In this document: one piece after another, positions 1-8,586 of the stretch | Position numbering within the stretch: the stretch's first letter is position 1 | Layout of the letters: each line of letters begins with the position of its first letter | Assembly (NCBI GenBank): GCA_963792675.1 | Contig: CAWBWT010000001.1 | Location: 86,632-150,631, forward strand | DNA length: 64,000 bases | Source of the DNA: JBBROS01 sp963792675 | GTDB lineage: Bacteria > Pseudomonadota > Alphaproteobacteria > Acetobacterales > Acetobacteraceae | Direction of reading: 5' to 3' | The notes under the pieces: model-generated | Databases searched by the model: none | Told to the model about the DNA's origin: nothing | The model's input: the letters and a program-made list of their open reading frames with translations, nothing else | Program-made: the position numbers and the translations under genes

Positions 1-1
1 C

Positions 2-508
2 GTGCCGTTCCGGTCGTTCGAGGACCTGCGCCGGCGCTGGCCGGACATCGAGGGCGCAGCCCGCCGGGCCGAGCCCGAGGAGCGGCGGAAACGCGAGGAG
101 CGCCGCAGGGCTTCCCCGGACCATGGGAACAGGCTGGCCGAGGCCGCCGAACGCCGCCGTAACCGGTATCCCGTGCCGGAGGACGCCCTGCCGCCGCTCG
201 AGCGCGTGCTGATGACGCATGCGGGATGCGTGGTGTTCGAGACGATCACCGGCGAGTTGGTGGACGCATCGATTGCCGCCCGCTTCTACCCCGGTGTGAC
301 CGCCGGCCCCGCCGCGTTGATCTGGGCGACCCGGCGCCGGCCGACCCATGACGAGTTGGTCCGGTCCTGGCCCGCGCGGAGGGAGCCGGACCCGGCCGAA
401 CTGACGCGCGGCTGGTGGCAGCCGACCCTCGAGGTCCTGCGAGAAGAACGTCGCAGGGCGGCCTCGCTGGAGCGGGCGCGGGCGGCGCGTCGGACCGAAG
501 CGCCGTAA
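2..508 (+). CDS. Hypothetical protein, possibly truncated by the window edge
   Basis: Open frame of 168 residues beginning at a GTG on the second base of the window, so the true start may lie to the left. The N-terminal third is extremely rich in Arg and Glu (probable charged helix). A short more ordered core follows at about residues 65-110 (Leu-Glu-Arg-Val-Leu then Phe-Glu-Thr-Ile-Thr-Gly-Glu-Leu), and the tail is again Arg-rich. No signal peptide or membrane segment is visible. I recognise no family. The following gene starts about 120 bases downstream on the same strand and is unrelated in character. Confidence 0.5.
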   Translation: MPFRSFEDLRRRWPDIEGAARRAEPEERRKREERRRASPDHGNRLAEAAERRRNRYPVPEDALPPLERVLMTHAGCVVFETITGELVDASIAARFYPGVTAGPAALIWATRRRPTHDELVRSWPARREPDPAELTRGWWQPTLEVLREERRRAASLERARAARRTEAP

Positions 509-630
509 GTGGTCGTGACACGGCCCCGCCCGGGGGCGGGGGGAGGGCAGATAGCGCTTTCGTTCTTATAAAGGAACGTCTATCGAAGACCTCTCCGACA
601 TCCTGACCCGGGCCCGCGAGCGATCGCCGC

Positions 631-1839
631 ATGAACATCCTGTTCGTCCACCAGAACATGCCGGGCCAGTTCCGCCACCTGGCGCCTTACCTCGCCCGCG
701 ACCCCGGCCACCGCGTCGTGTTCGTGACCCGGCAGAACCGCATCGAGCTGCCCGGCGTGCAGCGGGTCACCTACCAGCCGCTGCGGGCGGCGACGCCGCC
801 TACGCACCATTATGTGCGCCCGCTCGAGAACGGCGTGCTGCACGGCCAGGCGGTGCTGCGTGCGGCGCTGTCGCTGGCAGGGGCCGGGTTCGTGCCGGAC
901 GTGATCGTGGGACATCCCGGCTGGGGCGAGCCGCTGTTCCTCAAGGACAAGTTTCCCCGCGCCAAGCTGCTGGATTATTGCGAGTTCTTCTACCACGGGC
1001 AGGGCGCCGACGTCGGCTTCGACCCCGAGGACCCGGTCGACCTGGACACGCTGTGCCAGGTCCGCGTCAAGAACGCCCATCTGCTGCTGATGCTCGAAGC
1101 GTGCGACCGCGGCATCACGCCGACCGAGTGGCAGCGCAGCGTCCATCCGGCGCCATTTCACGGCAAGATCGACGTCGCGTTCGACGGCATCGACACCGCC
1201 GCCGTCCGCCCGGATCCGCAGGCCCGCTTCGTGCTCCCGAATGGCCGGGTGCTGACCGCCGCCGACGAGGTCGTCACCTACGTCGCGCGCAATCTGGAGC
1301 CGTATCGCGGTTTCCGGACGTTCATGCGCGCGTTGCCGGAGCTGCTGCGCCGCCGCTCGGCGGCGCAGGTGCTGGTGGTCGGCGGCGACGAGGTCAGCTA
1401 CGGCATGCTGCCGCCCGGCGGCCGCAGCTGGCGCGAGACGATGCTGCAGGACGTCGCCGGCATCGACTGCGCGCGGGTGCACTTCCTGGGAAAGATCCCC
1501 TATGCCCGCTATCTGGCACTGCTGCAGGTGTCGTCGGTGCACCTCTATCTGACGGTGCCGTTCGTGTTATCCTGGTCCTGTCTCGAGGCGATGGCGGCCG
1601 GCTGCGTGCTGGTCGCGTCCGACACGGCGCCGGTCAGGGAGGTGATCGAGGACGGCCGCAACGGCTACCTGGTGGACTTCTTTTCCCCCGCCGCCCTCGC
1701 CGCTCGAACGGCCGAGCTGCTGGCGGACCGGCCCCGGCTCGGACCTATCCGCGAAGCGGCCCGGCGGACGGTGCTGGCGCATTACGCACTGGAGCATTGC
1801 CTGCCGCGGCAAGCCGGGCTGGTCATGTCGCTGGGTTGA
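631..1839 (+). CDS. Glycosyltransferase family 4 protein
   Basis: 402-residue cytoplasmic GT-B fold glycosyltransferase that would transfer a nucleotide-activated sugar onto a glycan or lipid acceptor. The N-terminus (MNILFVHQNMPGQFRHL) is the characteristic opening of a GT4 subgroup in which the first Rossmann half binds the acceptor. The C-terminal half contains TYVARNLEPYRGF and the late EX7E-type region (EAMAAGCVLVASDTAPVREVIEDGRNGYLVD) that contacts the nucleotide sugar. Length is normal for the family and the ATG start precedes a strong beta-strand. It stands alone without other polysaccharide genes, so the acceptor cannot be deduced. Confidence 0.92.
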   Translation: MNILFVHQNMPGQFRHLAPYLARDPGHRVVFVTRQNRIELPGVQRVTYQPLRAATPPTHHYVRPLENGVLHGQAVLRAALSLAGAGFVPDVIVGHPGWGEPLFLKDKFPRAKLLDYCEFFYHGQGADVGFDPEDPVDLDTLCQVRVKNAHLLLMLEACDRGITPTEWQRSVHPAPFHGKIDVAFDGIDTAAVRPDPQARFVLPNGRVLTAADEVVTYVARNLEPYRGFRTFMRALPELLRRRSAAQVLVVGGDEVSYGMLPPGGRSWRETMLQDVAGIDCARVHFLGKIPYARYLALLQVSSVHLYLTVPFVLSWSCLEAMAAGCVLVASDTAPVREVIEDGRNGYLVDFFSPAALAARTAELLADRPRLGPIREAARRTVLAHYALEHCLPRQAGLVMSLG

Positions 1840-1877
1840 CATTGAGAGACGTCGGCCTGCCATGATGTTCATCGCTC

Positions 1878-2228
1878 ATGGAGATCACACCCGAACAGAT
1901 CCGCGCAGCTCGCGCGTTGCTTCGCCTCGAGCAGAGTGAACTCGCGCATCGGGCCCACGTCTCGATCGTCACTATCCGCCGCCTCGAAGGCCCCGACGGC
2001 AACAAACGGGTCGCGCCCGTCACCGCACAAATCGTCCGCCAAGTGCTGGAACAAGCCGGGGCAGAGTTCATTCCGGACGGCGTTCGCCGGCGCTTGGCGG
2101 CCCGGCCACAGGCCGCAGCCTTGTTCGAGGATTTGCGCGACATCAGCCTGCGCAGCGCGGCCCGGCTGCAGGGACGTGAGTTGCTGACCGACGCCGACCT
2201 CTACAGCGAGGACGGCTTGCCGGCGTGA
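1878..2228 (+). CDS. XRE-family helix-turn-helix regulator, antitoxin-like
   Basis: 116 residues. The first 65 form a Cro/CI-type helix-turn-helix (ARALLRLEQSELAHRAHVSIVTIRRLEG). The remainder is a helical tail ending GRELLTDADLYSEDGLPA. Its TGA stop overlaps the GTG start of a PIN-domain ORF by four bases (GTGA), the coupling typical of antitoxin-toxin operons. The regulator is intact whereas the downstream PIN gene is not. It probably represses its own promoter in the short gap after the glycosyltransferase gene. Confidence 0.85.
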   Translation: MEITPEQIRAARALLRLEQSELAHRAHVSIVTIRRLEGPDGNKRVAPVTAQIVRQVLEQAGAEFIPDGVRRRLAARPQAAALFEDLRDISLRSAARLQGRELLTDADLYSEDGLPA

Positions 2229-2372
2229 TCGCCATCGACAGTTCGGCGATAGTCGCCATCCGTCGCCGCGAGCCCGAGGCCGACCGCTTCCTGACGCATC
2301 GCCGAGGCGGACTGCGAAGCGGTCCCGGGCGAAGTGGCGCACGAGACGAAGCGCGTGTACCTCCCGGAGGCT
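2225..2372 (+). pseudogene. Remnant of a VapC-like PIN-domain toxin
   Basis: The first 24 codons read MIAIDSSAIVAIRRREPEAD..., the classic N-terminus of PIN-domain ribonucleases with the first catalytic Asp. Near position 2298 homology moves to another frame, which continues RIAEADCEAVPGEV. After about 40 further bases the similarity ends, and the convergent sorbosone-dehydrogenase gene terminates at 2374. The remaining acidic catalytic residues of a normal 125-135 residue toxin are absent, so no nuclease can be made. The pairing of an XRE regulator with a PIN toxin, rather than an AbrB or RHH antitoxin, is inferred from the four-base overlap. Confidence 0.7.
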
Positions 2373-2373
2373 C

Positions 2374-3723
2374 CTACCGCGCTGCCTGCGGCGCGTTGGC
2401 GGACGTTACCCGCCAGACGGTGTTGCCGACGTCGTCGGCCACCAGCAGCGCCCCGGTCTTGTCGAGCCCCACTCCCACCGGACGGCCATGCGCGTGGCCC
2501 TCGGCGTCCACGAACCCGGTCACCACGTCCTCGGCGGTGCCGTTCGGCTTGCCGCCGCTGAACGGCACGAACACCACCTTGTAGCCGTTCAGGATCTCGC
2601 GGTTCCAGCTGCCGTGCTCGCCGACGAAGGCGCCGCCGCTGTAATGCTCCGGCAGGCTGTTGCCGGTGTCGAATACCATCCCGAGCGGCGCCACGTGCGA
2701 ACTCAGCGCATAGTCCGGCGGGATCGCGCTTGCCACCAGGTCCGGCCGCTGCGGCTGCACCCGCGGGTCGACGTGCTGCCCGTAATAGCTGTATGGCCAG
2801 CCGTAGAAGCCGCCATCCTTCACGGACGTCATGTAGTCCGGCACCAGGTTCGGCCCGAGCTCGTCGCGCTCGTTGATCACCGCCCAGAGCGCGTGGCTTT
2901 GCGGCTCCCAGCACAGCCCGTTGGGGTTGCGCAGGCCGCCGGCAAAAATGCGATGCGCGCCGGTCGCCCGGTCGATCTCCCAGATCGAGGCGCGGTCGAG
3001 CTCGGCGCCGATGCCGTTCTCGGTGATGTTGCTGTTGGAGCCGACGCCGGCATAGAGCTTGGTGCCGTCCTCGCTGGCGAGCAGGCTTTTGGTCCAATGG
3101 TGGTCGATCGGGCCGCCCGGCAGCCCCGTCAGCAGGGTGCCCGGCTCGGTGATGCTGGTCGCGCCCGGCGTGTACGGGTAGCGCATGATCCCATCGGTGT
3201 TGGCGACGTAGAGGTCGTTGCCGACCAGCGCCACCCCGAACGGCGAGTTGAGGTGGTCGAGGAACACCGTCCGCACGTCCGGCTTGCCGTCGCCCTTGCT
3301 GTCGCGCAGCAGGGTGATGCGGTTGCTGCCGCCCATCTTGCCGGCCGAGGTGACGGCGGATTCGACCCACTTCATCACGATCGTCTTGGGCCGGGTGACC
3401 GGGTCGAGGTTCGGGCTGATCAATTCGACCACCAGCACGTCGCCGTTCGGCAGGGTGTAGACCGACCGCGGATGCTCGAGCCCGGTCGCCAGCGCCTGGA
3501 CGCGCAGGCCCGAAGCCACCGTCGGCATCTCGCCGTCCTTCCAGCCCGCCGCCGAGGTGAGATGCATCGGCGGGAACAGGTATTGCTGCGGCTCCGGCAG
3601 CACGGGGTTCGGCCCGATCTGCGTCTTGATGTCGAAGTCGTCCGGCGCGGCGGCGCCGAGCGCCAGGACGGCGACGCCGGCGAGCGCCAGCCGGGGCATC
3701 AGCGTGCGGGGTGCAGACTTCAT
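2374..3723 (-). CDS. Sorbosone dehydrogenase-like beta-propeller protein, periplasmic
   Basis: 449 residues. An N-terminal signal peptide (LMPRLALAGVAVLALGAAAP) directs export. The mature protein is a six-bladed glucose/sorbosone dehydrogenase propeller, with GLEHPRSVYTLPNGDVLVVE, IFAGGLRNPNGLCW and AFVGEHGSWNR motifs and a C-terminal DDVGNTVWRV blade. Family members oxidise aldoses or sorbosone with PQQ, although many homologues have unproven substrates. I choose the ATG at 3723 because longer in-frame sequence is a shadow of the upstream membrane gene, whose stop it overlaps by four bases, implying translational coupling. Confidence 0.9.
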   Translation of the reverse strand: MKSAPRTLMPRLALAGVAVLALGAAAPDDFDIKTQIGPNPVLPEPQQYLFPPMHLTSAAGWKDGEMPTVASGLRVQALATGLEHPRSVYTLPNGDVLVVELISPNLDPVTRPKTIVMKWVESAVTSAGKMGGSNRITLLRDSKGDGKPDVRTVFLDHLNSPFGVALVGNDLYVANTDGIMRYPYTPGATSITEPGTLLTGLPGGPIDHHWTKSLLASEDGTKLYAGVGSNSNITENGIGAELDRASIWEIDRATGAHRIFAGGLRNPNGLCWEPQSHALWAVINERDELGPNLVPDYMTSVKDGGFYGWPYSYYGQHVDPRVQPQRPDLVASAIPPDYALSSHVAPLGMVFDTGNSLPEHYSGGAFVGEHGSWNREILNGYKVVFVPFSGGKPNGTAEDVVTGFVDAEGHAHGRPVGVGLDKTGALLVADDVGNTVWRVTSANAPQAAR

Positions 3724-4193
3724 CGATGGGCTCCAGAATACAGCATGTCCGTCTTGGACCGGACCGGCCGGGCAGCACGGGCTGTGCCGAACCAAAGGGT
3801 GACCAACGTCGCGACGACGGTGATCGCGGACAAAGTCAGGCCGGTGGGCACCACCGACGTCCAGGCGTCGCGGCTGTGGACGAGGTTGTCGAACAGAGCG
3901 AGCACCAGCACGACTAGGCCGCCGATCAACGGCAGCCAGGCCGCCCCCTGCCGCCGGGCGGTGCGGTCGGCCACGATCCCGATGAACCCGGCAATGAACG
4001 CCAGCGCGCCGACGATCCCGCCGATCGCCAGCAGCCAGGCAGAGAAATCCGCCCAGATCATCTGCGCCGTCTGCCAATAAGCAATGTCGGTCGCCAGCGC
4101 CGTGCAGAAGCAGGCAATGGGAAAAGACACCAGGAGGCTGAAGATGGAGTATCCGGCCACCCTGGCCGGCGGTCCGGCAACATCGCTGTTCAT
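3720..4193 (-). CDS. DUF2231-type membrane protein
   Basis: 157 residues with four predicted membrane helices (VAGYSIFSLLVSFPIACFCTALATD; FSAWLLAIGGIVGALAFIAG; AWLPLIGGLVVLVLALFDNLVH; LTLSAITVVATLVTLWFG). The spacing and the DNLVHSRDAW loop match DUF2231 inner-membrane proteins. It overlaps the downstream sorbosone dehydrogenase by ATGA. This pairing recurs in proteobacteria and suggests the membrane protein serves electron transfer from the periplasmic dehydrogenase, which is an inference. Confidence 0.85.
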   Translation of the reverse strand: MNSDVAGPPARVAGYSIFSLLVSFPIACFCTALATDIAYWQTAQMIWADFSAWLLAIGGIVGALAFIAGFIGIVADRTARRQGAAWLPLIGGLVVLVLALFDNLVHSRDAWTSVVPTGLTLSAITVVATLVTLWFGTARAARPVRSKTDMLYSGAHR

Positions 4194-4308
4194 CGGGTCA
4201 TCCCATGGCTAGCTGCCGCCGCACATGGGCGGTGCTGTGCCAGGAATACGGTCGGGCGGCTTCAGGGTTGCTGTGTTCGGCCATATTTTACGACGCCAGG
4301 CCGGTTCG

Positions 4309-5688
4309 TCATACGGCGCCGGCCAAATGCAGCACGACGCCGGCCGCCGCACAGGCCAGCAGGGTTGGGATCATGCCTGCCCGAAAATGGAAAATGGCGA
4401 CGATCGCGGCGGCCGACAGCGCTAGCGCCCAGGGGTCGAGCGAGGCCGGCACCGGCGCATCGAACCCGAGGCCCAGGGCCCGCAGCGGCCGTGCTTCGCG
4501 GAACCAGGTGTGCAGCGCGAACCAGACCGCGAGATTCAGGATCACGCCGACCACCGCCGCGGTGATCGCCGACAGCGCCCCGCTCAGCGCCCGGTTGCCG
4601 CGCAGCCCCTCGATGAACGGTGCGCCGAGAAAAATCCACAGGAAGCAGGGCGTAAACGTCACCCAGGTGGTGAGCAGGCCGCCGAGTGTCCCGGCCAGCA
4701 TAGGCGGCAAGGCGCCCGGGTCGCGATAGGCGGCCATGAAGCCGACGAACTGGGTGACCATGATCAGCGGCCCCGGCGTGGTCTCGGCCATGCCGAGCCC
4801 GTCCAGCATCTCGCCGGGCCGCAGCCAGCCGTAATGCCCGACCGCCTGCTGCGCCACATAGGCCAGCACGGCGTAGGCGCCGCCGAAGGTGACGACCGCC
4901 ATCTTGCTGAAGAACAGGGCAATGCGGCTGAGCGTCGCGCCGGGACCCAGCGTGACGAGCAACGCCGCCACCGGCAGGAGCCACAGCAACAGCCACACCG
5001 CCGCCGCGCGCCGGGCGGTGGCGGCGGTGGCGCGGGCGTGGGCGGGCTGGCCGTCGCCAAGCCGGCTGTCGCGGTCGGCGAGCGCCCCGGCGGCCGCCTT
5101 GCCGTGGCTGCCGCCGGCCTGGAACAGCGGCGACCCGACGCGCGTGCCGAACCAGCCGAGCAGCCCGGCGGCCAGGATGATGAGCGGGAACGGCACGCCG
5201 GCGAAGAAGATGGCGACGAACGCGGCCGCGGCGATGCCGATCATGGCCCGGTTGCGCAGCGCCCGGCCGCCCAGCCGCACGACGGCCTGCAGCACCACGG
5301 CCAGCACCGCCGCCTTCAAGCCGAAGAACAGCGCCGCCACCGCGCCGACATGGCCCCAGCCGGCGTAAACGATGCTGAGCGCCATGATGCAGACGAGGCC
5401 CGGCAGCACGAACAGCGTGCCGGCAGCGATGCCGCCGCGGGTCCCATGCATCAGCCAGCCGATATAGGTCGCGAGCTGCTGCGCTTCCGGGCCGGGCAGC
5501 AGGGTGCAGTACGACAGCGCATGGAGGAACCGCGCCTCGCCGATCCAGCGCTTCTCGTCCACGACGATGCGATGCATGACCGCGATCTGCCCGGCCGGCC
5601 CCCCGAACGACAGCGCCGCCACCCGTAGCCAGACCCGCAGGGCATCGGCGAAGGGGACGCCATGGGGTTTCGCCGTTGTCTGGTCCAA
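4309..5688 (-). CDS. chrA: Chromate efflux transporter ChrA, two-domain form
   Basis: 459-residue inner-membrane antiporter of the CHR superfamily, expected to export chromate. Two homologous halves are visible. The N-terminal half has SFGGPAGQIAVMHR and the signature LLPGPEAQQLATYIGW. The C-terminal half repeats it as VVTFGGAYAVLAYV and TPGPLIMVTQFVGF. A hydrophilic linker around residues 195-225 separates the halves. Around ten to twelve hydrophobic segments and the length match long-chain CHR proteins. No chrB or chrR regulator lies nearby and the gene is monocistronic. Confidence 0.95.
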   Translation of the reverse strand: MDQTTAKPHGVPFADALRVWLRVAALSFGGPAGQIAVMHRIVVDEKRWIGEARFLHALSYCTLLPGPEAQQLATYIGWLMHGTRGGIAAGTLFVLPGLVCIMALSIVYAGWGHVGAVAALFFGLKAAVLAVVLQAVVRLGGRALRNRAMIGIAAAAFVAIFFAGVPFPLIILAAGLLGWFGTRVGSPLFQAGGSHGKAAAGALADRDSRLGDGQPAHARATAATARRAAAVWLLLWLLPVAALLVTLGPGATLSRIALFFSKMAVVTFGGAYAVLAYVAQQAVGHYGWLRPGEMLDGLGMAETTPGPLIMVTQFVGFMAAYRDPGALPPMLAGTLGGLLTTWVTFTPCFLWIFLGAPFIEGLRGNRALSGALSAITAAVVGVILNLAVWFALHTWFREARPLRALGLGFDAPVPASLDPWALALSAAAIVAIFHFRAGMIPTLLACAAAGVVLHLAGAV

Positions 5689-5919
5689 CGCGGCCTCCGC
5701 TATCCGAGGGCGACGCGCCGACCATCGTGTTTGCGCCGGTGTTTGATGCGTCCGCTCTTGGGTGAAGCACGATGGACCGTCAAGCGAGGCGGTTTTCCGG
5801 CACCGGCAAATTTATTTTCTGTGGGACGTTTTCCCACGGAATATGACATCGGGCCATTCCGTCATCTCAACAGAAGCGCGGCACCGGAGTGCGGCGCAGG
5901 CATTGAAGGAGCGGGTATC

Positions 5920-6594
5920 ATGGCCAAGAGCAGCAGCGGACAGGTCGAAGCGGGCGACGACAAGGGCGGGTTGGTCGGCGGCGGGGGCGTGGACGACACC
6001 GCGGCGCATGCGGCGTCGCATCACTTCGCCTGGGACGACGGCGCGCACCATTCCGGGCTGGACGACGGCACGGCCATGTCGGCCGGCGCACCCAACTACC
6101 TGCAGGCGCAGTACATCTACAGCGGCCCGGGCGGCCGGGCCGTCTCGGCCGACAGCGACAACGTGTTCATCCACGGTGGCGACGGGGACGATGCCATCGC
6201 CGTGCACGGCGGCCGCAACGTGCTCGACGGCGGCCACGGCTCCAACTTCCTGACCGGCGGCAGCGGGGCGGATGGCGGCAGCGATACATTCTTCGTCGAC
6301 ACCCGCGGCCACGGCGTGGTGTGGAACACGCTGCAGAACTTCCACACCGGCGACGACGTGACGGTGTGGGGCTTCAACCCCGGCGTCAGCAAGGTCACCT
6401 GGGCGGAGAACGAAGGCGCCGTGGGCGCGCGCGGTGCCACGATGCACATCGAGACCCACGGCGCAGGTACCGGGATCGACGCCTCGGTCACGTTTGCCGG
6501 GCTGAGCGTAACCGACGCCCAATCGCGGCTGGGCACCAGCACCGGCACGTCGGCCGAGGGCAGCAGCTACCTTTACATGCACAATCACGGCTAG
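5920..6594 (+). CDS. Small RTX-like calcium-binding protein
   Basis: 224 residues from the ATG preceded by a GGAGCGGGT region. An acidic, His-rich N-terminus is followed at about 80-125 by glycine/aspartate nonapeptide-type repeats (GGDGDDAIAVHGGRNVLDGGHGSNFLTGGSGAD), the parallel beta-roll that binds calcium. A C-terminal module follows (FFVDTRGHGVVWNTLQNFHTGDDVTVWGF) that resembles the tails of RTX proteins secreted through type I systems. There is no Sec signal, as expected for type I cargo. No ABC/HlyD secretion genes occur in the window, so the export partner must be elsewhere. An in-frame extension upstream to 5662 exists but overlaps the chrA promoter region and is rejected. Confidence 0.8.
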   Translation: MAKSSSGQVEAGDDKGGLVGGGGVDDTAAHAASHHFAWDDGAHHSGLDDGTAMSAGAPNYLQAQYIYSGPGGRAVSADSDNVFIHGGDGDDAIAVHGGRNVLDGGHGSNFLTGGSGADGGSDTFFVDTRGHGVVWNTLQNFHTGDDVTVWGFNPGVSKVTWAENEGAVGARGATMHIETHGAGTGIDASVTFAGLSVTDAQSRLGTSTGTSAEGSSYLYMHNHG

Positions 6595-6601
6595 ATCGGT
6601 T

Positions 6602-6626
6602 GACCGGGACGCGCGTCGTCCCGGTC
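6602..6626 (+). terminator. Hairpin downstream of the RTX gene
   Basis: Perfect 10-bp stem GACCGGGACG/CGTCCCGGTC with a 5-base loop, starting eight bases after the RTX stop codon. There is no long T tract, so it is either a GC-type terminator or an mRNA 3'-end stabiliser. Confidence 0.6.
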
Positions 6627-6791
6627 GTTCCGGCCGAGGCTTCTTGTGCGAGCATTATCCCGCATCGTCCGGCAACCCGCTCAGATGTAGCCGTACGTCT
6701 CCGCGGCAAGTGCAATCTATCCTGATGCAAGACGTCCAGATCTGGCGCCAAAAAAAGGCGTTGGGTTCCCGCTAATAACGGGAGTGCGGAC

Positions 6792-7289
6792 ATGAGTGAT
6801 TCGACGGCGACAATGGACGTCTACATGACTGGTCTTCGAAACCAGCACGCCGTGGAGACGCAGGCGATCGGGACGGTCAAGAACGAACTCAGCCGGATGG
6901 AGCCCTATCCCGAACTGCACGCGAAAATGCAGCAGGAAATGGAGCGGTCGACCACGCAGGCCGCTCGATTGGACGATTTGCTTGCCAAGCACGGCACCAG
7001 CAAGTCGGTGGCCAAGGAAGCGGTGACCGGTGCGGTCGCCACCGTGGCGGGCTTCGCCCATGTGACGGCCGCGGACGAGGTGTTGAAGAACGTTCTCGCG
7101 GCGGTCGGCTTCAAGGCCTACGAGATCGGGTCTTACAAGGTGCTGCTCACCCTCGCAGAGGCCGCCGGCGCGACCGACGACCGCGCGGTCCTGGAGCAGT
7201 CCATGCAGGAAGAGCAGGAGATGGGCGATTGGCTTGGCAGCCACCTGCCCGAGTTCGTGCATGCGTTTCTGCAGCAGCGGGCTGCATAG
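6792..7289 (+). CDS. DUF892 (YciE/YciF) ferritin-like stress protein
   Basis: 165 residues forming a four-helix ferritin-like bundle. The family signature is visible as the first helix MDVYMTGLRNQHAVETQAI, the repeated acidic helices KMQQEMERSTTQAARLDDLL, and the C-terminal QSMQEEQEMGDWLGSHLPEF. Such proteins are usually induced in stationary phase or by osmotic and oxidative stress, and some bind diiron. A purine-rich GGGAG lies about 9 bases before the ATG. The preceding 197 bases hold the RTX terminator and a short CCCG/CGGG hairpin just upstream of the ribosome binding site. Confidence 0.88.
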   Translation: MSDSTATMDVYMTGLRNQHAVETQAIGTVKNELSRMEPYPELHAKMQQEMERSTTQAARLDDLLAKHGTSKSVAKEAVTGAVATVAGFAHVTAADEVLKNVLAAVGFKAYEIGSYKVLLTLAEAAGATDDRAVLEQSMQEEQEMGDWLGSHLPEFVHAFLQQRAA

Positions 7290-7295
7290 CGGGCG

Positions 7296-8540
7296 CTATA
7301 CACCGGCGCGGCTGGCTTCACGCAGCCGCGCCACTCGCGCGGGCACCGGCGGGTGGCTGAAGTTCACCAGCGCATAGAGCGGATCCGTCGTCAGCGTGCT
7401 GGCATTGTCGCGCGACAGCCGCACCAGGGCCGAAGCCATCGGCGCCGCGCCCACCATGCGGCGCGCGAAGTCGTCGGCCTGATACTCGTGCCGCCGGCTG
7501 AGCCAGTTGCCGGCGATGCCCAGCGCCGGGCCAGCCATCTGAACCACCAGCACGCACACCACCAGCGCCAGCGCGTCATCCCCGTGGGCAATGCCGAAGC
7601 TCGGCAGCAGCCAGGGCTGCCGGCAGAGCCAGCCGATCGCGAAGCAGCCGAGGAACAGCAGCACCGCCGATTGCAGCAGGCCGATCAGGATGTGGTTCAG
7701 CTTGAAGTGGCCGAGCTCGTGCGCCAGCACCGCCTCCAGCTCGGCCTCGCTGTTGCCGGCGATCAGGGTATCGAACAGCACGATCCGCTTGCTGCGGCCG
7801 AGTCCGGAGAAGTAGGCGTTGCCGTGTGCCGAGCGCCGCGACGCGTCCATCACGAACAGGCCGGACGCCTTGAAGCCGCAGCGCTGCAATAGACCCTCGA
7901 TGCGGGCGCGCAAGGGTCCGTCGAGCGGGGTGAAGCGGTTGAACAGCGGCGCGATCCAGCGCGGATAGGCGTCCATCATCGCCAGCATCAGCAATACCAA
8001 GCCGAGCCAGGCCCAGACCCACCAGGGACCCGGTTGCCGCATCAGCCACATGAGCCCGTAGAGCAGCGGGACGGCGATCACGAGCGACAGCGCCCCGCTT
8101 TTCAGCCGGTCGAGGGCGAAGGCGCCGGGCCGGGTGCGGTTGAAGCCGAACCGCTGCTCGATGCCGAAGGTGCGCGCCACGGCGAATGGCAAACCGAGCA
8201 ACCAAGAGATCGCCCCGGCGGCGATCAGGAACAGGACGCTGCGCGAAAGGCCGGGTCCGATCCATTCGGCGACCCCGCCATACAGCGCGTCATAGCCGAA
8301 GCAGGTCCAGCCCAGCGCCAGCACCAGTCCATACAGCGACGATGCGGTGCCGAGCCGGAGCCGCGCCCGTTCGTAGTCGGCGGCGCGGCGGTGCTCGGCC
8401 AGGCTGACAGTGTCGGTAAAGTCCACCGGCACGGTGTCGCGGTGCCACGCCACGTGGGCGGATTGGCGGGCGCGAAGGAAAACGTCGAACGCGGTGGTCG
8501 CGACGGCCACGGCGACGAACAGCAGGAGCAGGGTAGGCAT
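7296..8540 (-). CDS. M48 family (Ste24-type) membrane zinc metallopeptidase
   Basis: 414 residues. The N-terminal half carries several membrane helices of the CAAX-protease-1 N-terminal domain (PLLYGLMWLMRQPGPWWVWAWLGLVLLMLAMM among others). The catalytic zinc motif HELGH sits in AVLAHELGHFKLNHI, and the downstream third ligand lies in RRHEYQADDFARRM. It probably degrades damaged membrane proteins. The ATG at 8540 is chosen because further upstream the frame reads through an iteron and the repA gene in the wrong register. It converges on the DUF892 gene with only six bases between stop codons. Confidence 0.92.
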   Translation of the reverse strand: MPTLLLLFVAVAVATTAFDVFLRARQSAHVAWHRDTVPVDFTDTVSLAEHRRAADYERARLRLGTASSLYGLVLALGWTCFGYDALYGGVAEWIGPGLSRSVLFLIAAGAISWLLGLPFAVARTFGIEQRFGFNRTRPGAFALDRLKSGALSLVIAVPLLYGLMWLMRQPGPWWVWAWLGLVLLMLAMMDAYPRWIAPLFNRFTPLDGPLRARIEGLLQRCGFKASGLFVMDASRRSAHGNAYFSGLGRSKRIVLFDTLIAGNSEAELEAVLAHELGHFKLNHILIGLLQSAVLLFLGCFAIGWLCRQPWLLPSFGIAHGDDALALVVCVLVVQMAGPALGIAGNWLSRRHEYQADDFARRMVGAAPMASALVRLSRDNASTLTTDPLYALVNFSHPPVPARVARLREASRAGV

Positions 8541-8570
8541 GGCCTCGATATGGGACGCCGGGAGGGGGGC

Positions 8571-8586
8571 GTCAGTAGAGTCCACT
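8571..8586 (+). repeat. Solitary iteron copy at the 3' end of repA
   Basis: Exact copy of the 16-mer GTCAGTAGAGTCCACT found in the origin cluster about 1 kb away. It overlaps the repA stop codon and lies 30 bases before the M48 protease start. Being outside the origin cluster, it may be a handcuffing or regulatory site, or a recombination scar. Confidence 0.85.

Noticed and set aside
2488..4080. 530-codon plus-strand ORF opposite the sorbosone dehydrogenase
   Set aside because: Arg/His/Val-rich shadow of the real minus-strand gene; the opposite strand encodes a recognisable propeller with signal peptide.
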